Of a stretch of 64,000 bases of DNA, positions 23,959-36,600 are shown piece by piece. Below the pieces are notes generated by a model. The model was not told the origin of the DNA and searched no databases. It was given only the letters and a program-made list of their open reading frames with translations. Numbering within the stretch: the stretch's first letter is position 1; every line of letters begins with the position of its first letter. This stretch comes from Nissolia schottii (taxonomy: Eukaryota > Streptophyta > Magnoliopsida > Fabales > Fabaceae). The stretch lies in assembly GCA_003254905.1 (NCBI GenBank), contig QANU01006985.1:916928-980927 (forward strand), in the 5' to 3' direction. Both the position numbers and the translations under genes were made by a program.

Positions 23959-26900
23959 ATGGCTACCTCTGCTTCCCTCTGTACGTGGCTGGTGGCTGCT
24001 TGCATGTCAGTCACGTGCGACGCCGACCGTACCAGGGCCCCAAACGCTGCGTTTCGCTCTTCCAAGCGTTCACGGAGGGCGAAGGTGGTGTCAAAATTGG
24101 GGCTTGGGAGCTCCCAATTGAACAGGGGATTGATTTCCTCTCTCTATGGATCCAGCATTCAGGGAATCATGAGCTCCTTCGAGCCCTGCGATGAGTACTA
24201 CAGTTCTCAGAGCCTCTCCTCTTTGGAGCTCTTCGGCGACGGTGGATTCTCCTCCCTCTTTGGATCCAAAAATGGGACCTTGAATCGCAGGCAGAGGCGT
24301 CTCAATCGAGTTCCCCATTCTGGTAAAATTTTCATTTTTATTTATTTTTTTTGTTTTTTGAGTTTGTGTTCTCTACTCGTTAAACCATCTCAAGCTGAGG
24401 TTTTTCTGCTGTTTGCTGAACTTCTAATTTGTAACCTTTATTGGGTATTTCAGTTTTTCTTTTCTTTTGTATTTGATTATGAAATCTGGGGCTCTGCTTT
24501 TTTGGTAATGAAGAATGCTTTTTGCTGAGTTGTGTACTTAAAGCTTGTGTTTTTAGTCCGGATCTTTGTCTTTTCTCTTTTTCAATAAAAAAAATAAATA
24601 GGTGGGGTTCTTCATTTGCTTGGTTGTGGTTTAAATTTCGAGGGTTGTTTTACCTGCTCTGTTGCTTCATTGGTTAGCGGTTGCTTGAAGCGGTAGGAAT
24701 TAATATGGGGTAGGTTCTGGGGTGATGGCACCCATGTGTCATTTGACTAGGATATACTGGTATACTTCCCCTAGTATTTATCGTACGTCCAGGTATCTAA
24801 ATAAAGTTTTAATTAAATTATTGATTAATCTTCTAAGTCATTGCTTTGTTTTTCTTGCATTCTCATGAAGGTTGTTTCAACATATATGCAGAGAATTACC
24901 TTACACTGCGTGTTTGATTGGGGTTAAAAGTTGGGGTAAAAGTTACATGAATTTGGTTCGTGAGTAACCCCTTGGCCAAACACACCCTAGAGGTTTTTTT
25001 TCCCCTGCAAGAATAATCCCACTGAAGTGTTCCTGAAGTTAAACTTGTAAATACCGCCTCACATGGGCTTATCTCTCTCCCTTTTTTTAATTTATTTTTT
25101 TGGTTCTTTCATTCTTGTGTAAATTATTAGAGGTATTTTATTTTATGCTTTTATCATCCTGGTGGCATGATAAAACACATGAGGGAGATGGCGTCTTTTT
25201 TTATATTATGGATGCAAAACAGATAATTTTTTGGCAGAAACTAAATCACAAGTGGTTTTTCTCCAAGTTCTTTGGCACTTTTAACCCTCTCAACATATCT
25301 ATATTAATGCTGAATGCATGTGCCTGCTAGGTTCTGGTGCTCTGGTTCAGCAGGGTTGTTTGTTTTGATTCTTAACATGGGATTGGAGTTTGGGCCGGCT
25401 GCCATGCAGCAAGGTTTCATAATGTCGTTGTAGGCTTGCAGTAACATACTTTATATTGACCTAAGCATATTTATTCTTGGATAGGGCTGTATTCTTTGCT
25501 CAACATTAACGCGCACCTTTAGTATTATGATTCCCTGAACATTAAAAAGAGTGGGTGCATTACATCTCCGAGTCCTTGCTATGCTTCTGGTATTACTTAC
25601 TTGAATGATGGGCATTTTACCTGCAATTTTGATTATCGCTGATCTACGGTTTGGAATTGTCAAATCACAAGGTAAAACAATGGCTGTAGCTGTGGAACCT
25701 GCCAAAGAAGTCTCAACAAGGAAAAAACCTCCTACAAACCAAAGGCGAGTAGTTGTGACTGGTTTGGGTGTCGTTACACCACTTGGCCATGACCCAGATG
25801 TCTTCTACAACAATTTGCTTGATGGTGTTAGTGGCATAAGTGAGATCGAGACTTTTGATTGTGCTGAATTTCCTACGGCAAGTTATATTTAACTCACATT
25901 GTATTTTTTGTTGTTGCCTGCTTTAGCTTTTGTCCTCAATATTCTCTTGTCTCCAGAGGATTGCTGGTGAGATCAAGTCTTTCTCAACTGATGGCTGGGT
26001 AGCACCAAAACTTTCAAAGAGAATGGATAAATTTATGCTCTATATGCTAACGGCGGGCAAAAAGGCCTTAGTTGATGGTGGAATTACTGATGATGTAATG
26101 GATGAGTTAAATAAGCACAAATGTGGAGTTTTGATTGGCTCTGGAATGGGTGGCATGAAGGTAACCTTTACTTTCTATGTTGAGATGCAACACTTGAGAA
26201 AAATATACCATTCTGCAGTTTGATTTTATATATGGAAGCATCGTAACATATTCAGGAAGTTGTAATGCCAGCCAGTTGGTCTGGCAGATTGATTTACTGC
26301 CAAATCCCATCCAAATGGAGCCAAAAATCTGTTATATTCTACAACCTTATGGCATTGATTTATTGACTATGAGGTTTTTTTTTTGTGTATTGAACAGGTT
26401 TTTTATGATGGCATTGAAGCTTTAAGAATCTCGTATAGGAAGATGAATCCTTTTTGTGTACCTTTTGCAACAACAAATATGGGATCTGCCATACTTGCAA
26501 TGGATCTGGTCTGTTCTTGCATACTATGGACAGTGGGACTTCATAAATTGGTTTGGTCACGTTGTCTCAATCGTCTGACAAATGATATCTTTTATTGATT
26601 GCAGGGATGGATGGGCCCTAATTATTCTATCTCTACAGCTTGTGCTACAAGTAACTTTTGCATATTGAACGCAGCAAACCACATCATTAGAGGTGAAGCC
26701 GTAAGTATTTTGCTTTGATTTTGCCCTACTTTGTTTTTTTGTCTTTTTCAGAGAAAAATGTGTGGTTTAATGATTCTTTCATTTCATCAAAATGTGTTGA
26801 TAAATTTAGTAAGTGCGAAATCTATCTGCAGAACGTGATGCTTTGTGGTGGCTCAGATGCTGCTATTATACCAATTGGTATCATCTTGTCATTCATTATT

Positions 26901-29212
26901 TTTTGCTTGAGTGAAGTTATCATGCCATCAATTCGATATCAATCCAACAATCATTGGTGCAGGTTTGGGAGGCTTTGTGGCATGCAGAGCACTCTCACAG
27001 AGGAATACTGATCCTACCAAAGCTTCACGTCCATGGGATATTGTAATACTCCAGAAAAATCATGCAGAGCACTCTCACGGGCTTTTTATTGCTGATCTTT
27101 CATTATCATTTATTTATTTTGAAAAATCTACTTATTATATAACGAAATTGGATGAGTCTGACTTATCTTTTCTAGTAATCCAGAGAGCTTACTTTACTAA
27201 AACCTTTGTCAAGTTGTGTGGGTTCATAAATCCAACTTTCTTTGTTGTAAAAATGGTAAAAGTATTGTTAAATCTTCTATGATTAGGAGCAATACATGCA
27301 ACTAGCAATACAATCAATAGGAAACACTCAATGTTGCGTTATTATATGCTTGCAACTATGATACACACACCTCTGGAAGTTTTAAAGAGCAACACAACAA
27401 ACTGTGAAGGCATATATCTCTGGCAAATACAATGAGATGTTGTGCTGAAATGCTTAAACTGACCTACACCATTGGGTTTAAACTTCCGATACTCATGAAA
27501 CTAGAACATTCTAATTTTGACAAAGTAATGGATGGATTAATTGCAATTTTCCAAGACACTTCAAGATTGCGGTGCATGCAGTTTTCGTCTGTACATGCAT
27601 CCTTTCCTTCATCTTGTCCTGCGATTGTGTTACTAACCATTGTGTTGCATTTATGATATCACAGAATCGTGATGGATTTGTCATGGGGGAAGGAGCAGGA
27701 GTTTTGCTTTTAGAAGAATTGGAGCATGCTAAGGTACTTATAACATGATCTAATAATGTATCTTGAGTTAGGATTGTTCTTCATACTTCATTACAACTAT
27801 TTTTTCTCACGTCCGAATCTTTGTTTGACATTTATATAGTCACTGAATCAAATGCATCTTTTGCTTTTACAATGCAGAAAAGAGGTGCAAACATATATGC
27901 AGAATTCCTTGGTGGAAGCTTCACCAGTGATGCATATCATGTGACTGAGCCACGTCCTGATGGTAAAATATTAAATCTTTAAAGGCCCAAAACATAAAGC
28001 ATTTATAGGCGGGTTAGTTACCTTGTTTAGGGTCTCAGGAAAGAAGGGTGAAATAAGTGTATGTGTGAATTTATGTAATACTCCCTGAATTTCATAATAA
28101 TTGTCCATTTTTGACTTTTAGGTTTCTTGGTTAAGTTGTTCTTTTGTGCTTTGTTTTCTATCTATTGCTGTACGCAGGGCCCATCATGTCTAAATTCTGC
28201 TGAGACCTCTTATAAAAGAAAAAGAAGTGTTGTATGTTTTTCTTTTCACTTTTTACGAGGAAATGTGGAGATTCCGTAATCAGATTCTTCTCATGCTTCT
28301 CTTGTAGTGTGTGTCATTCCACAGTGATATCTTTTTCCTGTCATATTGAAGTAGTCTTTTTTTATTATGTATTCTACGCAATGTCTATAATACTTGGTGA
28401 GGACTGATACTTATCTCCATGCTGACCTTGCACTTATGTTTCTTTCATTTGTCTCGAACAGGAGCTGGCGTTATACTTTGCATTGAAAAGGCATTAGCCC
28501 AGTCGGGAGTATCGAAAGAGGATGTGAATTACATAAATGCACATGCCACATCCACACCGGCTGGGGATCTTAAGGAGTACCAGGCTCTGATTCATTGCTT
28601 TGGTCAAAATCCCGACGTACTTCTTTTCTTTTATGCTGTTCTTTCGATAATCAATTCTAAGATAATTATGATTTCTTGTTCTTTTAATCGCTGCTTTTCA
28701 TATTGTCATGCTTAACAAGATCTCATGTTTTTCAGCTAAGAGTGAACTCTACAAAATCTATGATTGGTCATCTACTAGGAGCAGCTGGTGCCGTTGAAGC
28801 TGTCGCAACAATACAGGTGAAACCTAACGAAATCGCTCGTTTATAAAATTAGTTTAGCAGCCTTTGTTTTTATGACTAAAAAGCCCTGAGCTTTTGTTTT
28901 TCTTTTTTCCCCTATATGAAGGCAATTAAGACAGGGTGGGTTCATCCCAATATCAATCTAGAAAACCCAGATGAAGGAGTGGTATGTTATCTATTGCAAT
29001 AACATGTTTGTTGTTTCAAAGTGTGTTGTGTCATACTATGATTTATTGGGCTAAAAAGATTTATCTGATTTGCCGAAATGAACAAAAAAAATCAGGATGT
29101 CAAAGTGCTTGTGGGCCCAAAGAAAGAGAGAATAGATATCAAGGCAGCCTTATCTAATTCATTTGGTTTTGGGGGCCACAATTCTTCAATCATATTTGCT
29201 CCATACAAGTGA
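23959..29212 (+). CDS. KAS2: 3-oxoacyl-[acyl-carrier-protein] synthase II, chloroplastic (13 exons)
   Basis: A condensing enzyme of plastid fatty-acid synthesis that extends 16:0-ACP with malonyl-ACP to 18:0-ACP, so it sets the C16/C18 ratio. Exons: 23959-24322, 25672-25877, 25957-26160, 26398-26508, 26605-26700, 26832-26877, 26963-27042, 27665-27733, 27878-27962, 28462-28616, 28736-28816, 28922-28981, 29096-29212. They join in frame to 557 residues. Residues 1 to about 125 are Ser/Arg-rich, consistent with a plastid transit peptide. The synthase domain starts at about 147 ([15 protein letters not shown]). Catalytic Cys308 (STACATSN), His448 ([11 protein letters not shown]) and His484 ([13 protein letters not shown]) are present, as is the C-terminal GFGGHNSS loop. 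All introns are GT-AG except intron 2, which starts GCAAGT. KAS II rather than KAS I is judged from overall likeness to legume KAS II. Confidence 0.95.
25878..25956 (+). other. GC-AG intron (intron 2 of KAS II)
   Basis: Exon 2 must end at CCTACG (Pro-Thr) to join AGGATTGCT (Arg-Ile-Ala) in frame, which puts GCAAGT at the donor and CCAG at the acceptor. GCAAGT is the usual form of the minor GC donor class. No GT donor nearby keeps the frame and the conserved FPTRIAGEI sequence. Confidence 0.85.
28079..28240. mobile_element. Stowaway-like MITE fragment in KAS II intron 9
   Basis: TACTCCCTGAATTTCATAAT at 28079 resembles the CTCCCTYCGTTTCA terminus seen at 12427-12710. No matching opposite end is clear, so it is a remnant or a chance likeness. 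Confidence 0.3.
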
Positions 29213-30686
29213 AAAACAGATTTCAGATAATATTACTTCCCTATCTATCATTATTATATACACGGTATGTCATTTAAAGTTGAAAGGAGGCTATATTTTC
29301 CGCATTCCTTTTTCTGCTATATTCTAAGTGTTCCCTTTTTTTAAAAAAAGAAAAAAAAAAAACTCCTGCAGTTACTAAAGTACACAGGCAATGCTATTAC
29401 ATACTTCACCTAGTCTTCAATTGGATGAAAGAAAAATACAATACCATTGTTGAGGCTATATAGGTTCAGAGTGTTGAGCTATTGTGTGGTGGTCGTAGTG
29501 AGAGAGAGAGAGAGAGAGAGAGAGTTGAGTCTATCCACTGCTGAAGTGAGAACCATGAATGAATGGATGGATGGCATTAGCTAGAGTAGGAGTTGACCCA
29601 CTTTGATGTAACCGTTGAACAACCCCACTTCAAGGTATATACGGTCTTTTGTTTTATAAAATCCCATGTACCCAATAGTTTGTGCAATTACAACAAATTA
29701 TAGTGATTTTTGAATTAAATGTTACATTTTTACTGAAATTTATACCCTGGAGGTGGATTTCTATATATTTGACGAGGACCTTTGTTGTCCCTTGCTTAGA
29801 GGAAGAAGAACTTACGTTTATTATTTACTCTTGGACAAGTCACGTTTATTATTTCCTATTGCAGTTTCCATACTCTCTTCACGTGTTCATCAGAATGCGA
29901 AGACACTCGAATATGACATGAAACTTTTTTTTTCCTAATAGATGCATATGGCATCAAATAAATCTTTGAAGATAAAAAAACGTGACTATACATCACATTA
30001 GTCGTTAATAAGTATTTGAAAGGTGGAACGTGATATCACCTAATTCAAAAGACTATAATATCCTCATTTACAATAAAATTTAAATTTTCAATGACCAATT
30101 TGATGCCAAATAATTCAAGGACTAGAACGATTGCATTTATTTACATTTAAGGAACCAATTTGATATATTAACAACTTTCAAAGTCGATTGCAAAAAAACT
30201 TTTGAAGTCTAATGTTGACGTGAAATGCAAGTTGAACTTTCAATATCAAAAATCTTTTTAGTGACTAAGTTGACGTGAAATGCAAGTTGCAACCAAAATG
30301 CATATTTACTCTTATAAATCATAAAGGCATTAACTTCAATCAAATTAGGGTGTTTGTTGGCACTCTTCATAATTTTATTTTTTTTAAATGTCATTCTTTG
30401 TTAAATAAAGTAACTAACCATTAATTCATTATTATCAATAAAAAATTTATCTAAATGATGTGATAATGCAACATTTGATGTTCGCATGAACTTTTTTATT
30501 CAAATAGTATATATTTAAATAAATAATTTTAATGTAATATGTTACCTCAATCTACACCTTCGGCGAATGACAACAAAATAAGAGACAACATTACAATTGG
30601 TTCCATAAACAAATATAAAACAAAACTGCAACCCAAAAAGGCTGACAATTATGTAAAATAATGTATCAATCTATACTGACGCTAAC
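29213..30686. other. Convergent intergenic region between KAS II and the RRP12-like gene
   Basis: It holds the 3' ends of both transcripts. A GA microsatellite of about 12 units lies at 29501-29524, and a short block (TGACGTGAAATGCAAGTTG) occurs twice, at about 30214 and 30271. No gene is supported. Confidence 0.6.
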
Positions 30687-33600
30687 TCACATTTTCTTTC
30701 CCTTGCCCCCTTTCTTATGGGTCTTTTTTAGCTTCAAACCCTTCATGGACAACACACCAGAAGCACTCTTACCCTCAAGCTTTTTTGTCATCTTTACAAC
30801 ACTTGACATACCTTTCCTTGCTGCAGCCCGCTGCTCTGGCCGACGACTCATCATTTTCCGGTCAAGCGGCCAATATGCGTAAGGTTCAAGCTTGTCCTTC
30901 CTCTTCACATCTCCATCAGCTTTCCTGCTGGTATATTCCTTCCCTGTGTAAGCCCAACCAGAGTCTGATGATGTCTTTCTACGCTTCTGGGCTTTAGTTC
31001 CAGACTTCCCAGACAAGTGAGTATCAGCTTCACTCCTAGCATCATATTCAGGCTCGGCAGGCTTTTCGTTCCTCTCTTTCCCTTCGTCGCGGATAATCAA
31101 GCGTCCTTCGGGATCCAGCTCCACCTCATCATCTGACCTTGACTTTCTTTTGAGATGCTCAGACAATGTCATAGCTGACCTTGTTCTCTGGCGGTCAAGC
31201 AAGTCAAGTGGCTCATCATCTGATTCGTCAGACAAGTTCTCAGGCAAATTCTTTAGTCTGATATTGGACCAACACAGAGCAAACCAAAAATTGTGTTAGG
31301 TCCAGATTGAATTTCAGAACAAAGACTTCTTGCTAGGATGGGTTCTAAGATTGCTCATGATCAACTACATGCAGTAATATTAATTCAAATCTTTCAAAAT
31401 GTTTATCTTCGCCAATTTAATCACTACACGGCACGTTAAAACAGTAATAGTTACGTCAATTATCTAAATCCAAGAATATGGGCTACTCAAGCTACTTAGA
31501 ATAATCTAATTGAAGCATCATTGCAGCGAAAGGATCCAATCAGTCATGTGAAGAATAAATAAATCAAAAGCTACAGCTTACCTAAGTGATGCTGCTGACT
31601 TGAGATGTAAGGATGACTTGCCCCTTCCAGAAAGTGTCTTGCCATTTAGGTATTCTGCATCACTACCGACACTATCTTCATCAAAATCCGAAAAAATTCT
31701 TGTATGATTCCACACACTTTGCCTGAAAATAATTAACATACATTTGTCAGATGCATTATAAGAATAGCTTCTAATCTCAACATGGCCAAATATTCACACA
31801 AAAAAAAAAAATAATAATTCAACAGTGCATAATATTAATAGTTATATTAAGACTACTCACAAAACATCAATACGCTATTACTGCCAAAGTTCATGGAACA
31901 AGAAAGTTGTTTTTAAAATGGCCATGTGTCTTATCAAGAACTGTTGGTGAACCGTACTTGAAAACCATTCTAGTGTTGTTTGTCTAACTTATGGGATATA
32001 ACATTATACGTTCACATTTCATTTCAATTTCATATACACGAGCATCATATCATATATATTTGTAAAAAACACCACACCAATGTGTGAGTGGATAGATATT
32101 CAGAATTTCAAACATAGGTTTGTGGTAGCCAAACCATCGTCTTTGTTTCTGATAAAGCAAATAAATACTTTGATTGCTACCTGGACTTGGTTGCTTTTGA
32201 GAAATGAGATCTGGTCTCCTCAGACTTAGCTCCTCGTTTTCTCTCTTTCCGCTCCTGGATCTGTTACAAAAAAGGATTTCAAATCTCATAAACAATTCTC
32301 TGTGAAACAAAATTATATAGTAGAATGCTGTTCAGCATACCTTGCGTATATTGGTAAGAAGTTTCATATGTTCTTCAGGTATGACAGCTTTGACAGCCCC
32401 CAGTCCACACTTCGTGACAAGCATTCCCAAGAGAAGTTTAGCCTGAAAATTTGAATTTGAATGTGTTTACAATTTACAATATGAACAAGCAGCATCAATT
32501 ACAAACTAAAGCCAAAACCAATAAAAATCAACGAAGTTGCATTATTTTTTTCTCCAAAAAAATCACAAAATAACTAAAACAGCAACCTTTGCCTTAAAAT
32601 GATTTTTGGTGTTATTTTGCCACTTCAACAAACCCTCCACCATACTCTGTAGGTTCATTTGCAACCATTCAGCTTGTGATTTGACTACTAATACCTTTAA
32701 CAATCCCAAATTAGCCTGCAGCATGAGGCGACAAACAAACTTAGTTCTGCATCTTAAGGAAATAAACAGTCGTCAGCATTTAACCAACAAAAACAGAATA
32801 GAAACCTTAATTATCTCTCTATTTTGAGTTGGGAGGTGGAGATATGTAGATTGAAGCCAGTTAAAAGCAGGTAAAACAAGATCAGAGAACTCGTACGCCA
32901 AACGAGCTAAACTTTTGGCTGCTGCGCTTATCATATGTGGAGTTCTTCCAGCCAGTCCCCCAGCAATCTGAGCTCACAAACATCATAAAATCACATTACT
33001 CAACATGAGCAAATTACAAATGATACATGTTCAAGAGTGATGAGTTCAATATGATACCAAGTCACATCAGATAAAAGATGTGGCACGGTAATGATTGTTT
33101 TACCATAAATAACTAAACAAAGATGCAAAGCAGAAACTCAAAATTAGACAATTACCATTTTAAAAAAATGATGCAAGCTTTCTCTGTTCCCACCTTTCTC
33201 CTCATCTCCAAGTGCATGACCAATTTGAACCAGAATTTCGAAAGCCCTGTTCCTAGTTTTTTTATTCACCTGCAAAAAAACACTTTCACATTTAGCACCA
33301 CAGCAACCTTATGAAGTGAGTTTAGAAACTACTGCCATGCAAAATTAATGTCCGTGCAATACATATTTAACTAATGCTCCATATTTAAAATCACATTAAA
33401 GAATAATCACCAAATGCTCATTGCGGTAGCAAACACAAGAACAGCCATCCCGCCCCATAAAAAACTAAACGTGGAGCAGAGCTTAGTAAAAGTAATGAAG
33501 GTACTAAAAATGCATTAACAGAAGATTATAAAAACATTACAAAAACAATAACTTCTGAAATTTTTAATGTTAGGAATGGGCTAAATACTCATTAACGGGC

Positions 33601-36600
33601 AACATTTATCAATGCACTGTTACGACAAAGACTCACAGTTGGTATTAAAATAAAACCCCAAATATAAATCAAAAAAATGTTACTCATGCTTGAACCATTA
33701 AACATAGATGCTGCCATAACATGCAACAGTCTCATGTTCCGTGTCTTACATGACAACAGGACCCTTGAAATGCTACAAGGTTTTGGTATGTGCAACAGTG
33801 CACCATTAGTTAACAACAACAAATGTACATATCAGAAAGATGACCTGCATCATGAAGGATCACAACAAAAACCCCACCCAACCCAACCAGAAAAGTGCAT
33901 GAATACTCCAGAAATGCCCCCAGCCCCATAAAGAACACCAGTAGAAGACAGTGCATACCAATCCAATTACTTAAAAATGAAATAAAATTCCTTCATGGGA
34001 GAAGGGAGAAGGCAACAAAATCACAATGACTAAAATTCCCACAATAAAACCCACATTACCTCTTTAACAGCAACTATTATTTCGGTAAGGAAAAGACCAA
34101 CATTATTTCCCCACATTTCCTCCAGATTATCCTGTAGGCAATGCAAAATTTCAGATATTTATGCTCACACTAGATCATGTGTCAACATTCTGCAACATAG
34201 CAGATGTATCATGAAAAAAAAATGGCACAAGGTAACAAACAAGGAAGTAAAGGTCCAGCTTGTAATACCTTTGACTTCGAGGCATGGACTATTAAGAAGT
34301 AAAGGCAATCAAGTCTGTGACGTTTGGCAGAAAAATGGCATGAAGGAAGAATTTCAACCATGAGCCCAAAAAGTTCATTCAACTTCAAAGAAACAAAACT
34401 ATCCGAGCTCTGTTGAGAACAATTCAAAGCAAAAAGTGTAAGCCATATATTTCATCAACCTGTTCTATCAAAGAAGAAATATTATAGCAGCATGAAACTA
34501 ACTCAGCAGTAAAAATATCAATTTCCAAACATATACTTGTGAAATCTTTTGAGAAGCTCTATAACAATTTAACCATTTACAATAAAAAGGAAAATAAAAA
34601 ACCTGCACTTCCACAAATATGCATGCACATCACAACAATGATTGAAGCACTGTAGCTGTTTAGTTGAAACATCCATACTTCTTGCGGTTTAATGACATAA
34701 ACTTAAAGTCTAAGGTTTTTGCTTAGCCGGAAAATCAAATAAAATGAAGTTGAGAACACAACCTTAAGAATGATTGAAAGTGCTTTGTATGCCTTCTTTT
34801 GAATGACACCTTCAACATCCTGCAAATAATAACCATTTTAACATCAAATGTGAAAAGGGGGAGGGGAAATCCCTTAAAAGGACAAGTTAAACACACTGTA
34901 TCGTAGTCAAACCTGTAATGCTTGCTCTATGGACGGATATAATGTGTTAATCCCATCAGCAGTCAAACCAGGCAACAATGAAACTGCAAAATCAAGATAC
35001 TGCGCCCTGTGATAGAAAGAGATTCTGTTAAACAAAATACGGACACCCAAGACGAAAATAAGATAATTTCAGTAAATTACAGAAGTGACAAACTAGAGTA
35101 ATGTTGCAACTTTCGGATATACATTTATACACCAAATTGAAAAATAGATGACTATGAACACCTGACAGCTGATGGCGACATATTGTTTGACACCCCATCA
35201 ATCTGCACAGAACTAAAATTTTGATTATCGCCTACTTTGCTGGCCTCTTCGATGCGTTTACGAAGCTCGCGCATTCTGCGAGCAAGTAAACTTGTTACTA
35301 TTGATTCACCTGCTATGGAAGCAATATCGCCAATTGTACTCTGTAAATGGACCAAAATCACCACTATAAACTTCTTGCACAAGCTAAATGTAACAAAGAG
35401 ATGATCCATTCAATTCACAAATAATGAAGAAAAGCTCAGGAAAATTAGTGCACTATGTCTGTTCATGAAATGGATACAGTAGTATAATCAAGAACTAGTC
35501 AATGGATACAGTAAACGATGAAATATTACTACGTCCAAGATATGCTTTCCTATTATAGAAGGATGAATATCGCATACGTATGCAGCACAGTACAGGGAAC
35601 TGTAACAAACCCTAAATGTTCTTTTATGTCAGAATACAATCTGAACTCAGGGAGGCCATAAGTTCCGAGAAGTACTAAACATTGAAGCAACACTTCCCAA
35701 TTTACTAACTTTAGTACCTGCAAACAACCACCATCATCTTTTGTGGGTTTCAGGAATACATCTGACAGAGCATCTAACAAGTCCTTAGCAGATGACTTCA
35801 GCACATTCAAATTGTCTGTTGCAACCTGTTGTGAGTAACAGACTGAGCCTTCTTCGCTGACCATATCTTGCCCAGTATAATCCTCGCTATTTGCATCCAC
35901 AGCATTCTTATTTTGCTGAATCAGAAGCTGCAAACTAGTGCATATTATTCCACGAACCTCAGGCTCTTCTTTTATCTTTTTGCATAGATGCCCCTTTAGC
36001 TCCGCAAAACATTCAGTCGTGTCCAAAGGATAGTTGCAAAATGAGGGCAGCAAAGACCACAAAGAGTAAGCAAGAGCATCTGCATTCCTTGATGAAACCA
36101 CCAAACCTTGTTTCTCAAGCTGCAAAACGTACAAAGTAAGAAACACATACTGTGCAGAAGATTAATACTGCAACTCATAAATAATAAAATCTTCCCTACC
36201 TTTTGAGCCTTCTCCCTTATACGTTCAATCATAGTCAAAATTTCATCTTTAAAATAGTTTAAACGTGCACCAGTAATATACTGTTTCAGAATTGGGAAAA
36301 GCCAAATATTTGCATCAGATAAGTCTTCAGCTTCCAAATTGAGAGGTATAAGGGACAACAACTGTTCAGGTCCAATTGCAACAAGAGCTGATCCAAGGCA
36401 TTCGTGCAGCTGCAAGATGTAGAATGTACTACACATCAGTAACCAGTTGTTCATATAAAACTACAAGATCAAACACATTTGCAACAGTGAACTTAGATGG
36501 CATTAGCTAAGAAAGGAACCAACACAGAAGCTACACACAGCAGTTCTTCAACAATTATCAAATAAATATATTCATTACTGCTGCACCGGAAAGTTATTTT

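Noticed and set aside
23622..24194. Long plus-strand frame starting upstream of KAS II exon 1
   Set aside because: It has no ATG start at its beginning, is made of CT-repeat translation and overlaps exon 1 in another frame.
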